From: Sutcliffiella halmapala
Lineage (GTDB): Bacteria > Bacillota > Bacilli > Bacillales > Bacillaceae_I
Length of the DNA stretch: 64,000 nt
Direction of reading: 5' to 3'
Assembly: GCF_002019665.1 (NCBI RefSeq)
Contig: NZ_KV917375.1
Span: forward strand, 2,175,175-2,239,174
Shown here in pieces: positions 42,418 through 50,336 of the stretch (within the stretch, counting starts at the first letter, position 1; the number at the start of each line of letters is the position of its first letter). The notes under the pieces were generated by a model. It ran no database searches. It was not told the origin of the DNA and saw only the letters and a list, made by a program, of their open reading frames with translations. Both the position numbers and the translations under genes were made by a program.

Positions 42418-43416
42418 ATGAAAAAATTTCGAATTAAATCAGCTTTAGCTTTACTTGTGTGTTTCATGTTATTGGTAGGCTGTGGGTCGCCTTCCTCTGG
42501 TGAAGATGGAGAGAAACAAATTGTGATTGGTGTTACCCAGTTTGTTGAGCATCCCTCTTTAGATGCAGCTTATGAAGGGTTTAAAAAAGCATTAGCTGAT
42601 AACGGCTATGTTGAGGGTGAAAATGTTAAATTTGATGTGCAAAATGCACAAGGGGACATGAATAACAACAAGCCAATTGCAGATAATTTTGTTGCAGATA
42701 AAGTAGATTTGATTTTTGCGAACACTACTCCAAGTGCGCAAAGTGCATTTCAAGCAACAAAAGAAATTCCGATAGTATTCACATCCGTAACGGATCCCGT
42801 TGGAGCTGAACTCGTTGAAGCTTTTGATAAACCAGGTGACAATATTACAGGTACTTCTGATACTCATCCAGATGCTCTTGCAAGTACAATCAACTTTATG
42901 GTAGAAGAGATGGGAATTAAGTCCATTGGAGTCGTCTATAATGCAGGCGAACAAAATTCTATCGTGCAAGTAAGTAATATTAAAGAACTAGCTGAAGCAA
43001 AAGGTGCATCACTTGTTGAAGCAACTGTAGCTACTTCGGCAGAGGTAAAGCAAGCGACAGAATCATTAATTGGACGTGTAGATGCTATTTACATACCAAC
43101 AGATAATATCGTTGTATCTGCTTTACCGACAGTTATAGGTGTAGCAAATGACGAGCAAATCCCACTATTTGCTGGTGAACTTGATTCAATGGAACTTGGG
43201 GCAGTAGCTGCAAGTGGATTTAGTTATTCTGATTTAGGTTATGAAACTGGTTTAATGGCAGTGCAAATTTTAAAAGGTGAAAAGAAAGCTTCTGAAATAC
43301 CAGTATCCTATCCGCAAAATTTAAAGTTAGTAATCAATACGAAAGCGGCCGAAGCGCAAGGTGTTGAAGTTAAAGATGCTTGGTCTGAAATCGCAGAGTT
43401 TTTTGACGGGAAGTAA
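42418..43416 (+). CDS. trpX: ABC transporter substrate-binding lipoprotein (TrpX family)
   Basis: 332-aa lipoprotein (lipobox LLVGC, Cys about 21) of the ABC_sub_bind/DUF534 family. It has IVIGVTQFVEHPSLDAAYEG, ANTTPSAQSA (about 102) and IPIVFTSVTDPVGA (about 117). Relatives bind tryptophan and other aromatic amino acids. Position and operator suggest that here the ligand is phenylalanine, tyrosine or a phenyl acid, which is inference. AAAGGGGGATATTT precedes the ATG. Confidence 0.8.
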   Translation: MKKFRIKSALALLVCFMLLVGCGSPSSGEDGEKQIVIGVTQFVEHPSLDAAYEGFKKALADNGYVEGENVKFDVQNAQGDMNNNKPIADNFVADKVDLIFANTTPSAQSAFQATKEIPIVFTSVTDPVGAELVEAFDKPGDNITGTSDTHPDALASTINFMVEEMGIKSIGVVYNAGEQNSIVQVSNIKELAEAKGASLVEATVATSAEVKQATESLIGRVDAIYIPTDNIVVSALPTVIGVANDEQIPLFAGELDSMELGAVAASGFSYSDLGYETGLMAVQILKGEKKASEIPVSYPQNLKLVINTKAAEAQGVEVKDAWSEIAEFFDGK

Positions 43417-43465
43417 TAACGCTTAATCTTTATAGGAACAACGACAACAAGGAGATGATTCTAGC

Positions 43466-44485
43466 ATGATTACAGCACTATTTGGCTCAGTAGAATTAGG
43501 AATCATCTACGCAATCATGGCCCTAGGGGTATACTTATCCTTTAGGGTTCTTGATTTTCCAGATTTAACTGTAGATGGTAGCTTTGTTACTGGAGCTGCA
43601 GTAGCAGCAACAATGATTGTGAATGGCGCAAACCCAATTACAGCAACGATAGTAGCGATGGTAGTTGGGTTTTTAGCAGGTTGTATTACCGGTGCCTTAC
43701 ATACGTTCGGTAAAATAAATGCACTTCTTTCAGGAATTCTCATGATGATTGCCTTATATTCGATTAATTTAAGAATAATGGGAAGATCCAATGTTCCGAT
43801 GATGAACACGGATACTTTTTTTACAAACTTACGTGCTTGGTGGAATGGAACAGGAATCGATCCATTTATTAATAATATTTTTGCTTCCATTGGCTTAGGA
43901 AATTTTGTACCGAGAACATGGGGTATCATTTTTGTAATGATACTTGTCACCCTACTTATAAAGTTATTATTAGATTTATTCTTAAAGACGGAAATTGGCT
44001 TAGCGATAAGAGCGACTGGTGATAATAAGCGAATGATTCGAAGTTTTTCTGCCAATACAAATGGCTTAGTTATTTTAGGTTTAGGTGTATCCAATGCCAT
44101 GGTAGCCTTTTCCGGGGCGTTAATTGCTCAGCATGGTGGGTTTGCTGATGTAGGAATGGGTATCGGGATGATCATTATTGGACTTGCTTCTGTCATTATT
44201 GGAGAAGCTTTGTTTGGCACAAAAACGATTGCTCGGACAACCTTAGCTGTTATTGGTGGAGCGATTATCTACCGAATTGTGGTAACATTGGCTCTTCGTG
44301 TAGAGTTTTTGGATACTGGAGATATGAAAGTGATTACGGCTTCTATTGTAATTATTGCACTAATCACCCCTAAATTAATGGACGGTTATAAAGAGAAGAA
44401 AAGAAAACGACAAAAAATGTTAAAACTTCAATCTCTAGGGCCGAATGGAAAGGGGGAGCACAATGCTACATTTAACTCAGATTAA
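43466..44485 (+). CDS. trpY: ABC transporter permease (TrpY family)
   Basis: 339-aa integral membrane protein with about eight to nine helices, related to the BPD_transp_2 permeases used with TrpX. It has FPDLTVDGSFVTGAAVAAT (about residue 30) and the coupling-like segment EIGLAIRATGDNKRMIRSF (about 180). AAGGAGATGATTC precedes the ATG. Its end overlaps the ATPase gene by 23 bases. Confidence 0.85.
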   Translation: MITALFGSVELGIIYAIMALGVYLSFRVLDFPDLTVDGSFVTGAAVAATMIVNGANPITATIVAMVVGFLAGCITGALHTFGKINALLSGILMMIALYSINLRIMGRSNVPMMNTDTFFTNLRAWWNGTGIDPFINNIFASIGLGNFVPRTWGIIFVMILVTLLIKLLLDLFLKTEIGLAIRATGDNKRMIRSFSANTNGLVILGLGVSNAMVAFSGALIAQHGGFADVGMGIGMIIIGLASVIIGEALFGTKTIARTTLAVIGGAIIYRIVVTLALRVEFLDTGDMKVITASIVIIALITPKLMDGYKEKKRKRQKMLKLQSLGPNGKGEHNATFNSD

Positions 44486-45257
44486 TAAGGTGTTTAATGA
44501 AGGAACATTGGATGAAAAAAATGCATTAGATCATATTAATTTATCGTTAAATAAAGGCGATTTTGTCACGATTATCGGGAGTAATGGGGCGGGAAAATCT
44601 ACGTTAATGAATATGATATCAGGGGTGCTAACTCCAGATACAGGTAAGGTAGAGATAGACGGGAAAAATGTAACCTATTTATCAGAGCATAAGCGTGCAA
44701 AATTAATAGGAAGAGTCTTTCAAGATCCAATGGCAGGAACTGCTCCAACAATGACGATTGAAGAGAATCTAGCAATGGCGTATTCAAGAAACAAAACACG
44801 TACCTTGAGACGAGGAGTAACGAAGCAAAGGAAAGTCTACTTTAAAGAGGTATTAGAAACATTGCACTTAGGCCTAGAAAACCGCTTAACCGCCAAAGTG
44901 GGACTTTTATCAGGAGGGGAAAGACAAGCACTTTCTCTCTTAATGGCAACCTTTACAGAGCCTTCTATTCTCTTATTAGATGAGCATACTGCTGCATTAG
45001 ATCCTTCTCGGGCCGAATTAATAACAAATATTACGAAAGAAATAGTAGCAAACACCGGTCTAACGACACTTATGGTTACACATAATATGCAACAGGCACT
45101 CGATCTTGGGAACCGCTTAATTATGATGGATAAAGGGCAAGTAATTTTAGAAGTTGAAGAAGAAGAAAAGAAATCGTTAACAATTGATCGGTTATTAAAA
45201 GAGTTTCAGCGTATCAGAGGTCAACAAATGGCAAACGATCGAGCTTTGTTATCGTAA
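44463..45257 (+). CDS. trpZ: ABC transporter ATP-binding protein (TrpZ family)
   Basis: 264-aa ATPase with Walker A GSNGAGKST (about residue 37), Q-loop FQDPMAGTAP, signature LSGGERQALSLL (about 145), Walker B ILLLDEHTAALDP (about 165) and switch VTHN. The ATG at 44463 follows AAAGGGGGAG; the longer frame from 44445 starts upstream of this ribosome site. Ends at a clear terminator. Confidence 0.9.
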   Translation: MLHLTQINKVFNEGTLDEKNALDHINLSLNKGDFVTIIGSNGAGKSTLMNMISGVLTPDTGKVEIDGKNVTYLSEHKRAKLIGRVFQDPMAGTAPTMTIEENLAMAYSRNKTRTLRRGVTKQRKVYFKEVLETLHLGLENRLTAKVGLLSGGERQALSLLMATFTEPSILLLDEHTAALDPSRAELITNITKEIVANTGLTTLMVTHNMQQALDLGNRLIMMDKGQVILEVEEEEKKSLTIDRLLKEFQRIRGQQMANDRALLS

Positions 45258-45258
45258 T

Positions 45259-45304
45259 AAAGAAGGAATAGTGCAGAGATTAAGCTGCTCTATTCCTTCT
45301 TTTA
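45259..45304 (+). terminator. Terminator of the ABC transporter operon
   Basis: AGAAGGAATAG-T-GCAG pairs with CTGC-T-CTATTCCTTCT, followed by TTTTATG. Confidence 0.9.
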
Positions 45305-45355
45305 TGAGAGGAATTATCGGAATGAAATGATTATTTATAAAATTGTTACAATTCA

Positions 45356-45407
45356 TTGACTGTTTATTTAACGGAATGTTATTATATCGTTAAATAAACG
45401 TTATACG
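45356..45407 (+). promoter_or_regulatory. Promoter of thioesterase-pheDH-E1-E2-E3 operon with two PaaX-like operators
   Basis: TTGACT (45356), 18 bases, TATTAT (45380-45385). An exact dyad CGTT-AAATA-AACG (45388-45400) with wider arms (TATATCGTT/AACGTTATA) lies at the start point and shares 19 bases with the paaA operator. A second dyad with one change, TGTT-TATTT-AACG (45361-45373), sits between -35 and -10, 27 bases away centre to centre. Confidence 0.75.
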
Positions 45408-45424
45408 TTTAGAGGTGATAGCAA

Positions 45425-45814
45425 GTGAAGCAGGGGTTAATGGTGGGATCAAAACAGATGCTGAAAGTTGAAGTTACTCCAGCAATGTTTGCTCAATTCG
45501 AAGGTAAGGTAGTTCATCCTGTCTATTCTACAGCAATGATGGTTTACCATATGGAATGGGTATCTAGACTAATTATTTTGCCATTTTTAGAAAATGAAGA
45601 AGAGGGGATGGGAGCAGAAGTTTCTGTAAAACATCTTTCACCTGCACCAGTGGGATCCGAGTTAGACATACAAGCCAATGTGGTCAGTCTAAAGAAAAAT
45701 GTCATTGTCACGAATGTTCAAGTGAAAGCTGGCGAAAGAATGGTTGGCACAGGTGAGGTTACTCAAGTAGTTTTAGCAAAAAGTAAGATAAATAGATTAA
45801 TAAGTGACAAGTAA
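45425..45814 (+). CDS. Hot-dog thioesterase, FlK-like
   Basis: 129-aa hot-dog-fold protein resembling fluoroacetyl-CoA-type thioesterases (VHPVYSTAMMVYHMEWVSR, then VSVKHLSPAPVGSELDIQAN). The first block holds the catalytic-type Thr/Ser and His/Glu positions of the family. In this operon it probably releases CoA from stalled phenylacetyl-CoA-type thioesters, an analogue of PaaI; that is inference. GTG start after GAGGTGATAGCA. Confidence 0.75.
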   Translation: MKQGLMVGSKQMLKVEVTPAMFAQFEGKVVHPVYSTAMMVYHMEWVSRLIILPFLENEEEGMGAEVSVKHLSPAPVGSELDIQANVVSLKKNVIVTNVQVKAGERMVGTGEVTQVVLAKSKINRLISDK

Positions 45815-45841
45815 CAAGAATATGAGATAACAAGGGTGATA

Positions 45842-46990
45842 ATGATGAATAATTTGAAAACGCTTACTTCTGAGGTAGGGGGAATAGATATGTTTGAAAA
45901 AATCCAAAATCATCAGCAAGTAGTTTTTTGTAATGATCCAGAAACTGGTTTGAAAGCTATTATTGCAATACATAACACAACACTTGGCCCGGCACTTGGT
46001 GGGTGTCGCATGCAACCATACCAATCTGTAGATGCTGCTCTATATGATGTATTACGTCTTTCAAAGGGAATGACCTATAAATGTGCTGCAGCTGATGTCG
46101 ATTTTGGTGGAGGAAAGGCTGTCATCATCGGGGATCCAATTAAAGATAAATCGCCGGAGTTATTCCGTGCTTTCGGTCAATTTGTTGATTCATTAAATGG
46201 TCGGTTTTATACAGGAACAGATATGGGTACTTCCCCAGAGGATTTTGTTCATTCCTTAAAAGAAACGAATTGTATCGTTGGTGTGGATGAAGTATACGGT
46301 GGAAGTGGCGATTCTTCTGTCCCAACCGCGCAAGGAGTTATTTATGGTATAGAGGCGACCAACCTAACAATATGGGGTTCGAAGAATTTATATGGGAAAA
46401 GCTACGCTATTCAAGGATTAGGAAAAGTAGGAGCGAAAGTCGCGGAACAGCTACTACTTGCTGGAGCAGACTTATTTGTATCAGATATTAATGAACATGC
46501 TATTAATCAGTTAGTGACAAAGGCAAAAGAAATCGGAGCGGGAATTAAAGTGGTTGGTGGAGATGAAATATACTCCGCCCCGGCAGATGTCTTTGTACCT
46601 TGCGCACTTGGTGGAATAATCAATGACCATACAGTGGATCAATTAAAAGTAAAGGCAGTTGTAGGGTCGGCTAATAATCAACTAATAGAAAACCATCATG
46701 GAGCATTGCTACAAGAAAAAGGCATATTATATGCACCAGATTATATAGTAAATGCAGGTGGTTTAATTCAAGTAGCAGATGAACTATATGAGCCAAACAA
46801 AGAAAGAGTGCTTAGAAAAACGAAAGCAATCTATAACTCTTTAATGGATGTATATAAGGAAGCGGAAAAAATGAATATTACTACTGTGGAAGCTGCAAAT
46901 ATATTTTGTGAACAGCGTCTGGCCGATCGCAGTCGTCGTAATAGCTTCTTTACACACTCGAAACGTCCAAAATGGTCTGTCCGAGTTTAA
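45842..46990 (+). CDS. Phenylalanine dehydrogenase (Glu/Leu/Phe/Val family)
   Basis: NAD-dependent amino-acid dehydrogenase (about 382 aa) giving 2-oxo acid and ammonia. Substrate Lys residues are in GGCRMQPY and [12 protein letters not shown]; the Rossmann loop is GLGKVG (about 196). Features favouring phenylalanine over leucine are [10 protein letters not shown] (Gly about 125, where leucine dehydrogenases have Ala, as in ITAEDVGT), YGGSGDSS, and the C-terminal RRNSFF..PKW found in Bacillus/Lysinibacillus PheDH. Comparison is from memory. Product: phenylpyruvate for the E1-E2-E3 complex that follows. ATGs at 45842 and 45845 are both possible. Confidence 0.85.
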   Translation: MMNNLKTLTSEVGGIDMFEKIQNHQQVVFCNDPETGLKAIIAIHNTTLGPALGGCRMQPYQSVDAALYDVLRLSKGMTYKCAAADVDFGGGKAVIIGDPIKDKSPELFRAFGQFVDSLNGRFYTGTDMGTSPEDFVHSLKETNCIVGVDEVYGGSGDSSVPTAQGVIYGIEATNLTIWGSKNLYGKSYAIQGLGKVGAKVAEQLLLAGADLFVSDINEHAINQLVTKAKEIGAGIKVVGGDEIYSAPADVFVPCALGGIINDHTVDQLKVKAVVGSANNQLIENHHGALLQEKGILYAPDYIVNAGGLIQVADELYEPNKERVLRKTKAIYNSLMDVYKEAEKMNITTVEAANIFCEQRLADRSRRNSFFTHSKRPKWSVRV

Positions 46991-47008
46991 TAGAAGGAGG
47001 GGAATAAG

Positions 47009-48079
47009 ATGGAGAAGCAATTTCCAATCATACAATTGATGGATGTGAATGGAAACATAGAAAAGCAAGAATACAGTTCAAAAATAACGAAAGAACTTAC
47101 CGAGAAATTTTATAAGCATGTACTTCGTATTCGTACTTTCGACAAAAAGGCGGTTAGTTTACAGCGTCAAGGTCGAATTGGAACCTACGCTCCCTATGAG
47201 GGACAAGAGGCATCTCAAGTGGGGAGTGCATTGGCTTTGTCCCAAGATGATTGGTTATTTCCTTCTTATCGTGATCACGGTGCAACAATGACGTTTGGTC
47301 ACTCTCTACGTAATATTCTCCTGTTTTGGAATGGGAGAAATGAAGGCTGTGTTCCTGCTGAAGGAAAAAAAGTATTTCCGCCAGGTATCCCAATAGCAAC
47401 ACAACTCCCACATGCAGTGGGAGCTGCTTATGCAGAAAAAAGAAAAGGCACAAAAAATGCTAGTATTGTCTACTTTGGAGATGGTGCAACATCAGAGGGT
47501 GACTTCCATGAGGGATTAAACTTTGCAAGTGTACTGAATGCGCCGGTTGTCTTCTTTAATCAAAATAATCATTTTGCGATATCTGTTCCTATGACGAAAC
47601 AAATGAAAACTTCTACGATTGCGCAAAAATCATTAGCTTATGATATACCAGGATATCGAATAGATGGAAATGATATATTTGCCGTTTATTTTTACACTCA
47701 AGAAGCATTAAAAAGAGCAAGAAACGGAGACGGACCGACTTTAATAGAAGCTATGACGTGGAGATATGGTGCACATACGACAGCAGATGACCCGACGAAA
47801 TATCGAAATCAAGCGGAAAGTGAAAAAAGAAGAAAAGATAATGATCCTATTCTTCGTTTAGAACGCTTTATGAAAAATAATGGTTGGTTTGACGAAAATC
47901 ATAAAAGTGCATTACTAGCAGAAATCTCAGAAGAAATAGATGCTGCTATTTCAGAAATGGAACGTTTTCCGAAAGCAAACCCAGCGGACATGTTTGATTA
48001 TGTGTTTGAAAAACCTACCTGGGGAATTGCCCAACAAAAAGAAGAACTTCTTCAAGTGCTAAGAGGTGAAAACGAATGA
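47009..48079 (+). CDS. 2-oxoacid dehydrogenase E1 alpha subunit
   Basis: Thiamine-diphosphate-binding subunit (356 aa) of a decarboxylating 2-oxoacid dehydrogenase. The ThDP/Mg motif is GDGATSEGDFHEG...NQNNHFAIS (about residues 151-190). RIGTYAPYEGQEA (about 57) and YGAHTTADDP (about 250) are closer to PdhA/BkdA of Gram-positives. Following a phenylalanine dehydrogenase and sharing its promoter, it likely accepts phenylpyruvate (and perhaps branched oxo acids). Overlaps E1 beta by 4 bases. Confidence 0.88.
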   Translation: MEKQFPIIQLMDVNGNIEKQEYSSKITKELTEKFYKHVLRIRTFDKKAVSLQRQGRIGTYAPYEGQEASQVGSALALSQDDWLFPSYRDHGATMTFGHSLRNILLFWNGRNEGCVPAEGKKVFPPGIPIATQLPHAVGAAYAEKRKGTKNASIVYFGDGATSEGDFHEGLNFASVLNAPVVFFNQNNHFAISVPMTKQMKTSTIAQKSLAYDIPGYRIDGNDIFAVYFYTQEALKRARNGDGPTLIEAMTWRYGAHTTADDPTKYRNQAESEKRRKDNDPILRLERFMKNNGWFDENHKSALLAEISEEIDAAISEMERFPKANPADMFDYVFEKPTWGIAQQKEELLQVLRGENE

Positions 48080-49071
48080 AAACAGCTGTTAAGACAAATA
48101 CCTTAACAATGGTGCAAGCCATTACAGATGGTTTAGATACAATGCTACAGCATGATGAACGGGTTTTACTCATGGGGGAAGATATTGGTGTGAATGGAGG
48201 AGTCTTCCGTGCAACTGATGGATTACAAGCTAAGTACGGTGTGGAACGTGTACTTGATACACCATTAAGTGAAGCGGGCTTTGTAGGTGCTGCAATAGGC
48301 ATGGCAATCAATGGATTTAGACCTGTTGTGGAAATTCAATTTTTAGGATTTATCTATCCAGCTTATGAACAAATTATGACGCATGCATCACGAATAAGAG
48401 CGAGAACGATGGGTCATTTTACCGCACCAATGGTTATTCGTGCCCCATATGGAGCGGGAGTTCGCGCACCTGAAATTCATTCGGATAGTACGGAAGCTAT
48501 TTTTACCCATATGCCAGGAATTAAAGTAGTTTGTCCTTCGAATCCTTATGATGCAAAAGGGCTAATAATTGCAGCGATTGAGGATCCAGATCCCGTGTTG
48601 TTTTTAGAACCAATGCGCTGTTACCGTTCTGTACGGGAAGAAGTGCCAGAAGGGAAATATACGGTAGAAATCGGCAAAGGTAAGCTCTGTAAAGAAGGCG
48701 ACGATGTTACTGTTATTGGATGGGGAGCTATGATTCCTGTAGCATTACAAGCGGCAAAACAAATGGAAGACAAAGGGATTAGTTGTGAAGTAATCGATTT
48801 ACGAAGTCTATATCCAATCGATAAGGATATTATTACGGAATCTGTTCAGAAAACAGGAAGAACTGTCATTATTCATGAGGCACATGCAGCTACAAGTGTG
48901 AGTGGGGATATCACAGCAATTATAAATGATCATTCTTTTCTATATCAAAGAGCTCCAATTGAACGTGTAACCGGATATGATGTGCCAGTCCCATATTTTG
49001 GATTTGAAGACTATTATTTACCAACTAGTCAACGGGTTATCGCGGCTATTGAGAAAGTAATGAAGTTTTAG
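48076..49071 (+). CDS. 2-oxoacid dehydrogenase E1 beta subunit
   Basis: Transketolase-like partner of E1 alpha (331 aa). It has LLMGEDIGVNGGVFRATDGL (about residue 32), TPLSEAGFVGAAIGMA, the His-rich GAGVRAPEIHSDSTEA (about 128) and the C-terminal GYDVPVPYFGFEDYYLP. Typical of BkdAB/PdhB. ATGA overlap with the previous gene indicates coupled synthesis in a 1:1 ratio. Confidence 0.9.
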   Translation: MKTAVKTNTLTMVQAITDGLDTMLQHDERVLLMGEDIGVNGGVFRATDGLQAKYGVERVLDTPLSEAGFVGAAIGMAINGFRPVVEIQFLGFIYPAYEQIMTHASRIRARTMGHFTAPMVIRAPYGAGVRAPEIHSDSTEAIFTHMPGIKVVCPSNPYDAKGLIIAAIEDPDPVLFLEPMRCYRSVREEVPEGKYTVEIGKGKLCKEGDDVTVIGWGAMIPVALQAAKQMEDKGISCEVIDLRSLYPIDKDIITESVQKTGRTVIIHEAHAATSVSGDITAIINDHSFLYQRAPIERVTGYDVPVPYFGFEDYYLPTSQRVIAAIEKVMKF

Positions 49072-49082
49072 GAGGTGGAATG

Positions 49083-50336
49083 ATGATAGAAGTGAAACTT
49101 CATGATATTGGAGAGGGCATGACACAAGCAGATGTGTTAGCCCTATTTGTAAAACCAGGAGATCATGTAAATCCAGATGAACCATTAGTGGAGGTACAGA
49201 CTGATAAAATGACAGCTGAAATTCCTGCGCCATATGCTGGGACGATTAAAGAGATTAAAGTAGAAGTAGGTCAGACTATTCCAGTAGGTACGACTATCTT
49301 TGTACTAGATGTTGATACATCAAGTAAGGCATCGCTTGAAGAAATTGCACCAACCATAGAAACTCCCATTTCTTTAAACCAAGAACAGCGAGAAGAGACG
49401 AATCTGACCAACAAAAAAAGTTCAACGAAGCGAATTATGGCAGCACCATTTACAAGAAAGCTTGCAAGAGAACATGGTATTAATATTGAGTTAGTAAAGG
49501 GGACGGGGCCTGCTGGACGAATCACTGATGATGATATTCTTACTTTTGCAAAACAAAAAAATCACCCAGCAACTGAAATAGAACTAGTTAAAACGCACGA
49601 ACAAGAAGCGTTATCCCAGCAGATCACAACCAAAGTGACAAAGAATACTTCTATCCCGTTCAAAGGTAGAAGGAAGCAAATTGCAAATAAAATGTCACAA
49701 TCTCTCTACACGATTCCTCATTGCACTCATTTTGAAGAAGTGGATGTTACAAACATCTTAGAGATTCGTGAGCTTTGGAAAAGACGCAATGTGAACATTT
49801 CAGCTACTGCAATATTTATAAAAGCTATCTCAATCGCATTAAAGGAGTTTCCGATATTTAATGCGCGATTAAACGAAGAACAAGCTTTGATAGATTTATA
49901 TGAAAATCACCATATTGGAGTGGCAATAGATACCGAAGAGGGATTAATCGTGCCAATCGTTCGCAATGTTGAATCGAAATCCTTGAAGGAAATACATGGA
50001 GAACTTAAACAATTAACGAAAAAAGCATTAGAAAACAAACTTACCATTGCGGATATTTCAGGAGGAACCTTTACCATAAGTAATGTCGGTCCTTTAGGTG
50101 GTAGTATCGGAGCAACACCAATTATAAATCAGCCTGAGGTGGGATTAATTTCTTTCCACAAAACGAAAAAAAGACCTGTAGTTAATGAACAGGAGGAGAT
50201 TGTGATTAGATCAATGATGAATATCTCCATGTCCTTTGACCATCGGGTAGCAGATGGTGCCACAGCAGTAGCCTTTACCAATAGACTAACTGAATTATTA
50301 GAAGAACCTAAACTATTATTGCTGGAGTTGGTTTAA
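49083..50336 (+). CDS. Dihydrolipoamide acyltransferase E2
   Basis: E2 core (417 aa). One lipoyl domain with the lipoylated lysine in VQTDKMTAEIPAP (about residue 42); a peripheral-subunit-binding domain (AAPFTRKLAREHGINIELVK, about 121); and a catalytic domain ending in SFDHRVADGATAV (His about 385). The acyl acceptor is CoA, so phenylacetyl-CoA would be formed from phenylpyruvate. The second of two adjacent ATGs (49083) has the better spacing from AGGAGG. Confidence 0.9.
   Translation: MIEVKLHDIGEGMTQADVLALFVKPGDHVNPDEPLVEVQTDKMTAEIPAPYAGTIKEIKVEVGQTIPVGTTIFVLDVDTSSKASLEEIAPTIETPISLNQEQREETNLTNKKSSTKRIMAAPFTRKLAREHGINIELVKGTGPAGRITDDDILTFAKQKNHPATEIELVKTHEQEALSQQITTKVTKNTSIPFKGRRKQIANKMSQSLYTIPHCTHFEEVDVTNILEIRELWKRRNVNISATAIFIKAISIALKEFPIFNARLNEEQALIDLYENHHIGVAIDTEEGLIVPIVRNVESKSLKEIHGELKQLTKKALENKLTIADISGGTFTISNVGPLGGSIGATPIINQPEVGLISFHKTKKRPVVNEQEEIVIRSMMNISMSFDHRVADGATAVAFTNRLTELLEEPKLLLLELV

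Noticed and set aside
43507-44100. 197-aa minus-strand frame within the permease gene
   Set aside because: Antisense shadow of a hydrophobic coding region that has clear permease features.
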